Origin: an uncultured bacterium
Lineage (GTDB): Bacteria > Verrucomicrobiota > Kiritimatiellia > RFP12 > UBA1067
Reading direction: 5' to 3'
Length of the DNA stretch: 54,608 bases
NCBI GenBank assembly: GCA_902799955.1
Contig: CADCCQ010000019.1
Location: forward strand, 1 to 54,608
Shown here: in pieces, positions 46,932 to 54,608 of the stretch
Position numbering within the stretch: position 1 is the first letter of the stretch
How the letters are laid out: each line of letters opens with the position of its first letter
Position numbers and translations under genes: made by a program
Notes under the pieces: generated by a model
Seen by the model: the letters and a program-made list of their open reading frames with translations, nothing else
Database searches by the model: none
Told to the model about the DNA's origin: nothing

Positions 46932-49781
46932 TCAAGTTGTTTTTTTCTCCATTGGAACGCAGAACATTCCTATCTCGCCAAGAACAGCAGCGAGTCGTTC
47001 GCAAACATCTTCGGCCATGAAGCGGATTATCCTATAACCTTTTCTCTGCAAAAGCGCATCTTCACGTCTGGCAAGGCGGTAAAGCGAAATGTCAGAGATG
47101 GATTCAGGCGTGTCCAACATAATCGCCAGCTTTTTCCTTTCTGAGCAAATGTCCACTTCAAGATATGGATTTATGCCACAGGGTATCGGAAGACGGCGAT
47201 TTTGCTCGAACATTCCTTTGTTGCCGTCAAGCGAGTCAAGCCGTGCAAAAAGGAATCGCTGGGCAGATTCTTTGGGGCTTACCTTGACGGCCCATTCAGC
47301 ATTGCCTCCTTGGATTGCCAATGTTGCCCTAAGAAACAAATCGGCGAGTGCAACATCCACGCCGTCTCGGCTCAGACGCCTCACGCTGTCGGAAAAACGT
47401 TCCTTCCATTTGGGTTCAATTGGCAGACGCACTTCCGCTGGCCACCCCTCCGCCATTCCCAGCGGCACCATCATCGTATAGCCAATCGCCTGATAACCGT
47501 TCCGCCGTTTTTCAAACATCTTCTGGCAAACGGCAACATTGGAATCAAGATAGTCATAGATACGCACTTCACGTTTCCCGTCATGAAGGCGGTGAAGCCG
47601 TCCGGCATACTGCGTAATTCGCCCTTTCCATGATATGGGCGTTGCAAGAAAAAGGGTGTCAAGTCGTGAATCATCGAAACCTTCACCAAGATATGCCCCT
47701 GTCGCAATAATGACACGTTCCTCACTATCACCTATCGCAGCAAGTCCTTCCTTGCGTTCCCGCGTTGCCCTCAACCCCATGCCGCCGGTAAGGGAAACTA
47801 CATTTTTCACGCGTCCTTCCAGAAGTGCCTCGAATACGGCGACATGTTCCCGGCGTTCGCTGAGGATAACAGGCGAACGCCCATCTTTTACCGCAGCGAC
47901 AACATCATCGGCAATAAGGCGGTTACGAGGGGCGTCTGCGATCATTTCTTTGAGCATCCCATCGTAGTCAAAATGTCCGTCATTTTCAGGGAGTTCGATC
48001 TTCATACGAAAACTTGTCTGTCTGACATAGACGAAATGTGCAAAGGGCTCACGGCGGCTAAGTTGTTTGGCATCAACTCGGTGCCGAATCGGCCCAAGCT
48101 GCATCATGATGAGTGGATCGTGTCCGTTCTTGCGCATCACGGTCGCAGACAACCCCAAAACATATCGGCACGGGGCGACATCTACTATGGTCTCAAATGA
48201 TTCCGCCGCCACGGAGTGACATTCGTCGACGATTATCTGCCCGTACTCTTTCACACGCGGATCGACAACGCCCTTACGGCAAAGGCTCTGCATCAACGCG
48301 ACGTCTATCCGCCCCGTCCACCGACCGGAACCGCCGCCAATCTTGCCAATGTCTTTTTCGGGGATGTTTAGAAATGACGCGATTCTTGCAATCCACTGTG
48401 CCTGAAGTTGGCGGCGATTAACGAGAATGAGCGTGTTGGCCTTTCGCTGTGCAATTACAGTGATCGCTACAACTGTCTTGCCAAAGGCCGTACCGGCGGC
48501 GAGTATGCCTGTATCATTCTTCATGATATCTGTAACGGCAGCTTTCTGCTCCGGTCTTAGTTCGCCGTAAAACTCTACTTGCAACGGGGCCCCACCATAG
48601 CGCTTGTCGTCAATGTGCGCCTTCAATCCGCCGTCTTTCAGTATCTGAACCGCTGAATCAAGACATCCTCTCGGCATTTCAAGATATTTGCCGCCATTCA
48701 GTGCGCGGGATATGATGCGTGGCTTGCCGTACACGGAAAACCGCATGCGCTCTGCTTCGTAGAATTCGGGATTGGTAAACGACGCACTCCTGATTAAACG
48801 GCTCCGCAACTCGTCTGACAAACCTTCCTGTGAAACATAAACACGATTGGCAAGCACCACCTCAATCGGTTTCTCTGAAATCTGAGTTGGACAGCCTCCA
48901 GGTGTCAAAGTTGACCACAACGGAAGAAAAAACGTCCATGGCTTTTCTTCGCCACGCGACGCATTCCCTATTTCAACCAATGAACGGTTTTCGGTCTTGG
49001 AGCGCGCTACTAGCGCTGCAATTTCCGTCTTGGACAATCGACGTACCGAGGAAAGGAATGCCCATTGATCGTCATACGGCACCCAGTCATCATTAACGAA
49101 ACAACTGTTCCCAAGTTTACGCGCCTCAAACTGAAGGGGGAGTGCGACAAGGTTGCCAAAACCTCCTTTTGGAAGTGTCGCCTGATTTGGTATGATGCGG
49201 TCGTATGAGTCAAGGCTGATTTCCGGATATGCCTCCAACGTCAGAGTAATGATGTAGAACAATGCCGCGCGCACCATCCGCGCACTGATGCGTTCCTTGA
49301 AAAAGAACCAGATGTGCGCACCTTTCCCAGACCTTGATCGCTCCAATGCGATGGGGAGCTCCAGCTCACGGATTTTCCGCACTACGCACAAGGCGTCTCT
49401 GCGCCAAGACGACTCATCAAAGTCAATGACGGCAAACGAGACAGTTTCGTCTTTTGCCATCGGATACGTACCCATCTCGAATGGTTTCTGTCCACCATCC
49501 CTTCCTCGCAGATGCCATCGGATTACCTCATCCGAAACAGGCTTTAACTTTCGATTGGAGCATTCAGAACATTTCACGCCGTGCTTCAAGCCGCATAGCC
49601 CTCGCACCCACTGGTTTTCGCAATATGGAGAATAACCCTTCTTGCCCGTCTTGGCGTTATCATAACGTTTCGCAAAAACATCACCCCGCCCGCTGAACAA
49701 CGAGCGGAAAAACACCACCTTATCATCATTAGACGAATTCTTGTTCGTTCCTTTGATGTCAAGTTCGCTTGTTGTTTTCAC
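46932..49781 (-). CDS. Primase-helicase-nuclease protein of the TOTE conflict-system type
   Basis: This is 949 residues; GTG 49781 overlaps the DUF4143 stop as GTGA. Residues 20-250 are an archaeo-eukaryotic primase-like domain: Cys 54, 63, 71 and 74 (zinc-type), AVIDFDE (Asp 120 and 122), SRSGKGAHIWFFF (151-161) and the RIIPNQATLPKGGFGNLVALPLQ stretch. A superfamily-2 helicase follows (about 405-770): GTAFGKTVVAITV (P-loop), VDECHS, LGLSATVMRKNG and QYAGRLHRL. The last 120 residues hold a nuclease-like fold (YLEVDICSERKKLAIMLD, RKGYRIIRFMAEDV). The set matches the primase of TOTE conflict systems. Action on invading nucleic acid is inferred. Confidence 0.8.
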   Translation of the reverse strand: MKTTSELDIKGTNKNSSNDDKVVFFRSLFSGRGDVFAKRYDNAKTGKKGYSPYCENQWVRGLCGLKHGVKCSECSNRKLKPVSDEVIRWHLRGRDGGQKPFEMGTYPMAKDETVSFAVIDFDESSWRRDALCVVRKIRELELPIALERSRSGKGAHIWFFFKERISARMVRAALFYIITLTLEAYPEISLDSYDRIIPNQATLPKGGFGNLVALPLQFEARKLGNSCFVNDDWVPYDDQWAFLSSVRRLSKTEIAALVARSKTENRSLVEIGNASRGEEKPWTFFLPLWSTLTPGGCPTQISEKPIEVVLANRVYVSQEGLSDELRSRLIRSASFTNPEFYEAERMRFSVYGKPRIISRALNGGKYLEMPRGCLDSAVQILKDGGLKAHIDDKRYGGAPLQVEFYGELRPEQKAAVTDIMKNDTGILAAGTAFGKTVVAITVIAQRKANTLILVNRRQLQAQWIARIASFLNIPEKDIGKIGGGSGRWTGRIDVALMQSLCRKGVVDPRVKEYGQIIVDECHSVAAESFETIVDVAPCRYVLGLSATVMRKNGHDPLIMMQLGPIRHRVDAKQLSRREPFAHFVYVRQTSFRMKIELPENDGHFDYDGMLKEMIADAPRNRLIADDVVAAVKDGRSPVILSERREHVAVFEALLEGRVKNVVSLTGGMGLRATRERKEGLAAIGDSEERVIIATGAYLGEGFDDSRLDTLFLATPISWKGRITQYAGRLHRLHDGKREVRIYDYLDSNVAVCQKMFEKRRNGYQAIGYTMMVPLGMAEGWPAEVRLPIEPKWKERFSDSVRRLSRDGVDVALADLFLRATLAIQGGNAEWAVKVSPKESAQRFLFARLDSLDGNKGMFEQNRRLPIPCGINPYLEVDICSERKKLAIMLDTPESISDISLYRLARREDALLQRKGYRIIRFMAEDVCERLAAVLGEIGMFCVPMEKKTT

Positions 49782-50989
49782 ACCAGGACCTTTAGTAGAT
49801 CCAAAGCCGCAAGTTTAACTGCCTGTCCCTCGAACTGCATCGGGACGAAATCGCTTGGAGGGGCTTCTATCGCGACCTGGAACGCATACGGCGCCGAAAG
49901 GGTCTTCTGAAATTCGACTAGTGCGGGACTCAATGGTTCTTCCGGCGAAGTCTTGCACTCGACGAGCATGAGCGGCTTTTTGTCCTTGGCGACAAGGAAG
50001 TCAACTTCCTTTTGCTGCTTAGTGCGAAGGTAATGAAGCGAAAAGTCGCCCAGGCCGGAGTCCGTCCACCAGTGGACGGCCTTGAGCAGATGCGAGGCAA
50101 TGAAGTTTTCGTTGCGTGCGCCAGTATCCGAAACAAGGCTCCAGTCCCAGAGATAGACTTTAGGCTGCTTTCGAATCGAGTTGGCGACATTTGCAAACCA
50201 TGGTGTCACGGCATAACAGTAGTAAACCGATTCCAGCACGCCAATCCACGCCTTTACCGTATCCGGCGCAACCGCAAGATCCAAAGCCAGCGATGCATAA
50301 TTGATGCCGCCGCCCACCCGCGATGCGAGAAGCTCGGACAATGCGCGCAATCCCCGCAGATCCTGCACTCGGCTTAGGTCGCGGACGTCCTCGTCAAAAA
50401 GCTTTTCAAGCCGTGACCGCTTCCACTGGTTGTAGAATCTTTCGCTTCCCCTGATAAGCGGTTCCGGATAGCCGCTGAACTTCACAAGTCGGTGCAAGTC
50501 GTCCAGCGAAACAGTCTGCGGTGCGCGAAACGGCTTTTCAAGATCTATGTCCGTGCCGCCAAGTTCTCCTACGGAAAACGGATGGACGCGATATGCGAAA
50601 TAGCGCCCCATCATGCTGTCGCCTCCGCGTTTGTAAACATCCATCCGCGCGCTTCCAGTCACGACCACTTTCAGCTTTCGATTGTCGGCGTATGCGTCAA
50701 AGAAGCCTTTGAGGAACTTTTTCCACTTTGGGAACTTGTGTAGCTCGTCAAACAGAATGCCGTGTGAAGCCTTTACAGGATTCGAAAGGTCGGCAATCGC
50801 AGCAATATGTTCGGCACCTGATGAAATGGCGAGTGCGTCTTGCGTCCTGTCGTAATTGAAATATGCGGCCTCTGGCAGTGCGTCATGCGCAAGTGTCGTC
50901 TTGCCGACCTGCCTAGGCCCAGACAAGAACACCATTTGCCGATTGTTGGCAAAATGATCTGCAATCAATTTGTTGTATATACGTTCCAT
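49778..50989 (-). CDS. AAA ATPase with DUF4143 nuclease-like C-terminus
   Basis: This is 403 residues from the ATG at 50989; the frame's earlier codons lie over the promoter. AAA_14 domain: VFLSGPRQVGKTTLAHDAL (P-loop 24-32), ILFDELHKFPKWKKFLKG and VVVTGSARMDVYKRGGDSMMGRYF. DUF4143 domain from about 200: VYLWDWSLVSDTGARNENFIASHLL, LHYLRTKQQKEVDFLVAKDKKPLMLVECK, with a PD-(D/E)XK-like ExD...ECK. No ribosome site; a leaderless start is likely. The stop overlaps the primase-helicase start, so the two are made together. Confidence 0.88.
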   Translation of the reverse strand: MERIYNKLIADHFANNRQMVFLSGPRQVGKTTLAHDALPEAAYFNYDRTQDALAISSGAEHIAAIADLSNPVKASHGILFDELHKFPKWKKFLKGFFDAYADNRKLKVVVTGSARMDVYKRGGDSMMGRYFAYRVHPFSVGELGGTDIDLEKPFRAPQTVSLDDLHRLVKFSGYPEPLIRGSERFYNQWKRSRLEKLFDEDVRDLSRVQDLRGLRALSELLASRVGGGINYASLALDLAVAPDTVKAWIGVLESVYYCYAVTPWFANVANSIRKQPKVYLWDWSLVSDTGARNENFIASHLLKAVHWWTDSGLGDFSLHYLRTKQQKEVDFLVAKDKKPLMLVECKTSPEEPLSPALVEFQKTLSAPYAFQVAIEAPPSDFVPMQFEGQAVKLAALDLLKVLV

Positions 50990-50996
50990 TGGCTGT

Positions 50997-51025
50997 AGTA
51001 TACCAAATTTGATTATTACTGTCAA
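50997..51025 (-). promoter_or_regulatory. Strong leaderless-type promoter of the DUF4143 operon
   Basis: On the minus strand TTGACA (51020-51025), exactly 17 nt, TATACT (50997-51002) with extended TGG, then 7 nt to the ATG. This is the best match to the vegetative consensus in the island. Confidence 0.8.
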
Positions 51026-51026
51026 G

Positions 51027-51088
51027 TACCAAAATCGAGCCTTGTCTATTTTGGTAATTACCAAAATCGAGATTCATCTATTTTGGTA
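51027..51088. promoter_or_regulatory. Two tandem palindromes directly upstream of the DUF4143 promoter
   Basis: TACCAAAAT-N12-ATTTTGGTA occurs at 51027-51056 and again at 51059-51088, 32 bp apart (three turns). Inside, CGAG and TCT are kept and five bases vary. The first begins 1 bp upstream of the -35 box. They look like paired operator sites for a regulator, possibly one in the island. Confidence 0.65.
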
Positions 51089-51108
51089 AAATTCACACTT
51101 GCGCAGAA

Positions 51109-51243
51109 TCAAGCCCTTACGCGCTTCGTTATGCCATCGTTTTTGCGCAGCTCCTTATAGCGGAAACAAAAGCGGACGTGGTCTTTGACGAGGCCGACAG
51201 ACCGCATGAACGCGAAGATTGTCACCAAGCGTAGTTCGCCGTT
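51109..51243 (-). other. Possible gene tail, unassigned
   Basis: An open minus-strand stretch of 44 codons ends at 51109 and reads RLVTIFAFMRSVGLVKDHVR, then FCFRYKELRKNDGITKRVRA. It has no good start and no ribosome site. It could be the end of a gene lost at the island border. The rest of 51089-51304 shows nothing else. Confidence 0.25.
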
Positions 51244-51304
51244 TCATGGTTGTGCATTATACCTCATTTACGGATAATAAGAAAGTACAACTTCCAAATT
51301 ATTC

Positions 51305-53803
51305 CTAAATGTAGCGGCCTGTCACACTGCGGGAACAGGATTTGATTTCGGATGGGGTGCCGGTGGCGACGATTCGGCCGCCGGCATTGCCGCCGCCAGG
51401 GCCCATGTCCACGATCCAGTCTGCCGAGCGGATGACGTCGAGGTCGTGTTCGATTACGATCACAGTGGCGCCGTTGCCGATCAGATGACGGAACACCTCC
51501 ATCAGCGTACGCACATCAAGGGGATGAAGACCAATCGTCGGCTCGTCGAAGACGAACACCGAATCGCCCTGTCCGCGCCCCATCTCGCTCGCAAGCTTGA
51601 GCCGCTGCGCCTCGCCGCCGGAAAGACCCGGCGTCTCCTCTCCGAGCGTGAGGTACCCGAGGCCGATGTCGTGCAGGATCTGAAGACGGCTCTTGACGAG
51701 CGGAAGGTCCGCGCAGGCTTCCAGCGCCTCGTCTACGCTCATCGCCATCAGCTCAGGGAGGGACACGCCCTTGCGCCTGACGGCAAACGCAGCCTTCGCG
51801 TAGCGCGCGCCGCGGCAGTCGGGACAGGGAATGTCCACGTCCGGCAGGAACTGGACATCTAGGTTGATCTCGCCCGTGCCGTCGCAGGTCGGACAGCGTA
51901 GCGCGCCGGTGTTGTACGAGAAGTCGCCAGCCTTGTATCCGCGTTCCTTCGCGTCCGCCGTGCGGGCGTATATCTTGCGGAGTTCGTCATGGACGTTCGC
52001 GTACGTCGCAACGGTCGAACGGATGTTGATGCCGATGGGCGTCGCATCGATAAGCTTCACCTGCGCGATGCCGGGCGCGGAGAGCGCGCGGACGTGCGCG
52101 GGGAGCGCGCGTTTGCCGATCTGCGCGGCAAGCCCCGGAACGAGACTTTCGAGGATCAGCGTCGTCTTGCCGCTGCCGGAAACGCCCGTCACGACCGAAA
52201 GCTTGCCCTTCGGGAACGACACCTCCAGCGGCTGCACGGTGTGGATCGCGGAAGTGGAGAGCCGTATCTCACTCGAAGATGCTGATACGCGAAGCTTGTC
52301 CCTTGCGTCCTTTTTGTCCCTTCCGTCCTTTGTGCTCTTTGTGTTCTTTGTGGCTAAAAACGGCCCTATAATCGACTTGGGGTTTTTCGCGATCTCTGCC
52401 ACCGTTCCCTCTGCGATGAGGCGGCCGCCATTCGCACCGGCGCCGGGGCCCAGCTCCACGATCCAGTCGGCGTGTGAAAGGACCTGCGTGTCGTGGTCCA
52501 CGAGCAAGACCGTGTTGCCGTCCGCGACCAGGTCGTCCATCACGCCCGTCAACCCCTCCAGGTTCGACGGGTGGAGTCCAATTGACGGCTCATCGAGGAC
52601 ATACAGCACGCCCGTTGTCCTGTTCCTGACGGCTCGTGCGAGCTGCATGCGCTGGCGCTCGCCGGTGGAGAGCGTCGAGGCGGCGCGGTCGAGCGAAAGG
52701 TACGAGAGTCCGAGCTCCATCAGCCGACGCGACGTATCGTGAAACGCCTCGCAGATCCGCTCCGCCATCGGACGCATCGGCTTGGGCAGCGACGCAGGAA
52801 CGCCGCGTACCCATTCCTCCGCCTCGGTCAGCGTCATCTCACACGCCTTGTCGAGCGGAATGCCGCGCAGAAGTGGTGCGCGGGCGCGTTCGGAGAGGCG
52901 CGTGCCGCCGCAGTCGGGACACGGTCCTTCCTTCAGGAACTTCGCGACGCGTTTCATGCTCTTCTCGTCCTTCACGTTCTTGAGCGCGTTCTCGACGGTG
53001 TGGATGGCGTTGAAGAACGTGAAGTCCATTTCGCCGGAGCGTCCGTCCTTCTTGATCTGATATACCATGTGGTGCTTTTCCGGCGGCGCGTGGAGGACGA
53101 TGTCCCGCTCCCGGTCGGTGAGGTCGCGCCACGGCACGTCCGTGCGCACGCCGAGATGGTCACGCGCGATGTCCTTCATGAGCGACCACATGAGCGACTG
53201 CCACGGCGCGACGGCGCCCTCGTCGATCGTGAGCGAATCGTCCGGCACGATCGTCGCCAGATCGACTTCGCGCACCACGCCCGTTCCGTCGCAGCGTTTG
53301 CACGCACCCTGCGAATTGAATGCAAGCTCCTCCGCGCCGGGCGCAAAGAAACGCGCGCCGCATTCGGGGCAAACCAGTTCGCGCTCTGCCGCCACGTCCA
53401 GCGACGGCGCGAGGTAGTGTCCGTTCGGACAGCGGTGCGACGCGAGGCGCGAGTACATGAGCCGGAGCGAGTTGAGCAGTTCCGTCGAGGTGCCGAACGT
53501 GGAACGGATCCCGGGGACGCCTGGACGCTGCCGGAGCGCGAGCGCGGCCGGCACGTAGCGCACGTCGTCCACCTCCGCGCGTTCCGCCTGCGTCATGCGC
53601 CGGCGGGTGTAGGTGGAAAGCGACTCGAGATAGCGCCGCGATCCCTCCGCATACACAATACCCAGCGCGAGGGAGGACTTGCCGCTTCCCGAGACGCCGG
53701 CCACGCCGACGATCTTCCCCAGCGGAATATCGACGTCAATGTTCCTGAGGTTGTTCTTCCTCGCCCCACGCACCTCAATCGCGGTTGGCCTTGTCCCACT
53801 CAT
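51305..53803 (-). CDS. UvrA-like ABC ATPase, short class
   Basis: This is 832 residues, about 100 shorter than housekeeping UvrA. Two ABC modules are present: [13 protein letters not shown] (33-45) with [15 protein letters not shown] and [13 protein letters not shown], and [13 protein letters not shown] (about 540) with [15 protein letters not shown] and [13 protein letters not shown]. Zinc-type Cys pairs occur at CPECGARF...[21 protein letters not shown] and CPTCDGTG...CPDCRGARY. The short N-part suggests the UvrA2-type class without a full UvrB-binding domain, linked to drug or DNA-damage resistance. A repeat-derived linker separates the two halves. Confidence 0.88.
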   Translation of the reverse strand: MSGTRPTAIEVRGARKNNLRNIDVDIPLGKIVGVAGVSGSGKSSLALGIVYAEGSRRYLESLSTYTRRRMTQAERAEVDDVRYVPAALALRQRPGVPGIRSTFGTSTELLNSLRLMYSRLASHRCPNGHYLAPSLDVAAERELVCPECGARFFAPGAEELAFNSQGACKRCDGTGVVREVDLATIVPDDSLTIDEGAVAPWQSLMWSLMKDIARDHLGVRTDVPWRDLTDRERDIVLHAPPEKHHMVYQIKKDGRSGEMDFTFFNAIHTVENALKNVKDEKSMKRVAKFLKEGPCPDCGGTRLSERARAPLLRGIPLDKACEMTLTEAEEWVRGVPASLPKPMRPMAERICEAFHDTSRRLMELGLSYLSLDRAASTLSTGERQRMQLARAVRNRTTGVLYVLDEPSIGLHPSNLEGLTGVMDDLVADGNTVLLVDHDTQVLSHADWIVELGPGAGANGGRLIAEGTVAEIAKNPKSIIGPFLATKNTKSTKDGRDKKDARDKLRVSASSSEIRLSTSAIHTVQPLEVSFPKGKLSVVTGVSGSGKTTLILESLVPGLAAQIGKRALPAHVRALSAPGIAQVKLIDATPIGINIRSTVATYANVHDELRKIYARTADAKERGYKAGDFSYNTGALRCPTCDGTGEINLDVQFLPDVDIPCPDCRGARYAKAAFAVRRKGVSLPELMAMSVDEALEACADLPLVKSRLQILHDIGLGYLTLGEETPGLSGGEAQRLKLASEMGRGQGDSVFVFDEPTIGLHPLDVRTLMEVFRHLIGNGATVIVIEHDLDVIRSADWIVDMGPGGGNAGGRIVATGTPSEIKSCSRSVTGRYI
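52296..52360 (-). repeat. Short-unit repeat inserted in frame in the UvrA-like gene
   Basis: On the minus strand, CACAAAGAACACAAAGAGCA and AAGGGACAAAAAGGACG-type units encode [20 protein letters not shown] between the two ABC modules. [13 protein letters not shown] repeats are widespread in PVC genomes as noncoding repeats. The insertion keeps the frame. Confidence 0.75.
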
Positions 53804-53836
53804 GACTTCACCGTTATTTCAAGTTCGTGCCCATTC

Positions 53837-54379
53837 CTACTTTGCGATCTTCCAGCAAAGCCAGGCGGACAATGTCTTGGAATCAAAGATCGTGCCGTTG
53901 CGGATGGCGTCCTCCACCTCCGCCTCGGAGAGAATGACGGGATAGACGTTCTCGTCCGGGTCTTGGTCCTGGGCGTGTGCCGTCTCTGACAGCTCCGCGA
54001 AATAGAGATGGATGCGCTCCTCGCAGTAGCCCGGCGTGCAGATGATGGTCGTGAGGAACTTGATGCTGGTCACTTCATAGCCGGTCTCCTCGGCGGTCTC
54101 GCGCTTCGCGCCTTCAATCGGGTCTTCGCCCGGTTCGAGTCCGCCCGCGATGACCTCGATGAGCGCCTCTTCCGCCGCCTTGCGGTATTGCTTCACGAAC
54201 ACGAACTTGCCGTCGGGACGGCGCGCGAGGATGGCGACGGCGTTCCCGTGGCGGATCACCTCGCGCTTCGCCTTGCGTCCGTCAGGCAGTTCGATGTCGA
54301 GAAGATCGACGCTGATGATCTTCCCGGTGTACTTCCGCTCCGTCGCGAGCGTCTTTTCTGTCAGGTCTATCTGTTCCAT
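53837..54379 (-). CDS. Nudix hydrolase, ADP-ribose pyrophosphatase type
   Basis: This is 180 residues. The Nudix box is complete: G79 to E85, then RETAEETGY ending at residue 101 (GX5EX7REUXEEXGU). The upstream part (HGNAVAILARRPDGKFVFVKQYR, EVIAGGLEPGE) and the downstream CTPGYCEERIHLYFAEL are typical of NudF/YffH-like ADP-sugar pyrophosphatases, which split ADP-ribose to AMP and ribose 5-phosphate. The gene ends 33 bp ahead of the UvrA-like gene in the same direction. Confidence 0.9.
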   Translation of the reverse strand: MEQIDLTEKTLATERKYTGKIISVDLLDIELPDGRKAKREVIRHGNAVAILARRPDGKFVFVKQYRKAAEEALIEVIAGGLEPGEDPIEGAKRETAEETGYEVTSIKFLTTIICTPGYCEERIHLYFAELSETAHAQDQDPDENVYPVILSEAEVEDAIRNGTIFDSKTLSAWLCWKIAK

Positions 54380-54434
54380 AATCTATTCTTTCCTTGATGA
54401 TTTTGATATCGGAAACGAGGACAAGTTCTGTTTT

Positions 54435-54608
54435 TCAGTGATTTCCGCAACTCTTAAGTGTAAGGTCCTCAAACGACAAGGTCGCGCCGTCTATTTCGAC
54501 TTCAGCGCGTATGCCGGTCGGAGTGCCGCAGACGCCAAGATGCTTTTTCGCCTTCTCGCCGCCTCCCAGCCAGACATGTTCGATGACGTTCATCAGGTTG
54601 GCGAAATC
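54435..54608 (-). CDS. C-terminal end of an unidentified protein
   Basis: The frame is open to the window edge and encodes the last 57 residues: NLMNVIEHVWLGGGEKAKKH, LGVCGTPTGIRAEVEIDGAT, LSFEDLTLKSCGNH. Good GC-rich coding pattern. No family is recognised from this part. Confidence 0.55.
   Translation of the reverse strand, partial: DFANLMNVIEHVWLGGGEKAKKHLGVCGTPTGIRAEVEIDGATLSFEDLTLKSCGNH

Noticed and set aside
52371..52377. TATAAT-like string on the plus strand in the UvrA-like gene
   Set aside because: It is inside coding sequence for the opposite strand and no plus-strand gene follows.
1..54608. tRNA, rRNA, riboswitch and insertion-sequence transposase genes
   Set aside because: No cloverleaf, rRNA stretch, recognisable riboswitch core or transposase DDE/serine motif was found by reading; a covariance-model scan would be needed to exclude small RNAs.

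Overview
The window looks like a GC-rich chromosome fragment of a Gram-negative gut-type bacterium of the PVC superphylum. The best guess is a Kiritimatiellota or Lentisphaerota relative, inferred from gene content only. Support comes from Kdo/LPS genes (kdsA, lptCAB), a regulatory PTS with HPr kinase, an outer-membrane barrel, and a dense set of glycan-handling genes: GH20, GHL10, a GH109-like enzyme, a sialidase-like propeller and a mutarotase-symporter fusion. No rRNA, tRNA or CRISPR array was seen, and no gap over about 300 bases lacks a gene or gene remnant.

Bases 1-1100 hold the end of a surface protein, a strong terminator and a Gly/His-rich secreted protein. Bases 14600 down to 1185 form one long minus-strand gene string: kdsA-lptC-lptA-lptB-hpf-hprK-ptsH-ptsI-unknown secreted protein-murG-trmD-GHL10-yqiA-GH20. 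Most junctions overlap, and a promoter with almost no leader precedes kdsA. Bases 14600-23900 hold a glycan region: a decayed fusion gene, a propeller/discoidin protein, two Tat-exported Gfo/Idh/MocA-type enzymes (one GH109-like), a secreted phosphodiesterase-like protein and a Kelch-mutarotase/Na+ symporter fusion. Bases 23870-27963 hold PHP phosphoesterase, a MurC-like ligase, a DEAD-box helicase and purN. Bases 28030-32271 form an iron region on the plus strand: feoA, feoB with a large Cys-rich insert, a FeoB-associated Cys-rich protein and an outer-membrane protein, with three TTAG-N6-CTAA dyads that look like metalloregulator sites. glpK and a large UGSC-type protein follow.

Bases 36000-51300 are a lower-GC accessory island. 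It carries AlbA_2-type ATPase regulators, gene fragments (flavodoxin, HNH, RhuM, KilA-N), a NERD membrane protein, a NYN-LOTUS protein, and an operon of a DUF4143 ATPase with a 949-residue primase-helicase-nuclease of the TOTE conflict-system type. Two housekeeping stretches interrupt it: pta-buk with a PAS-like protein, and a 5-formyl-THF cyclo-ligase. The promoter plus first codons of the DUF4143 gene occur a second time ahead of an AlbA_2 gene, which ties the two transcription units together. The window ends with a UvrA-like ATPase and a Nudix hydrolase.

Three themes stand out. First, a candidate conflict system sits at 45-51 kb. Second, promoters lie exactly 7 nt ahead of the start codon. 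Third, short repeats have been inserted in frame in protein genes (35.3, 40.2-40.5 and 52.3 kb; possibly also 39.5 kb).
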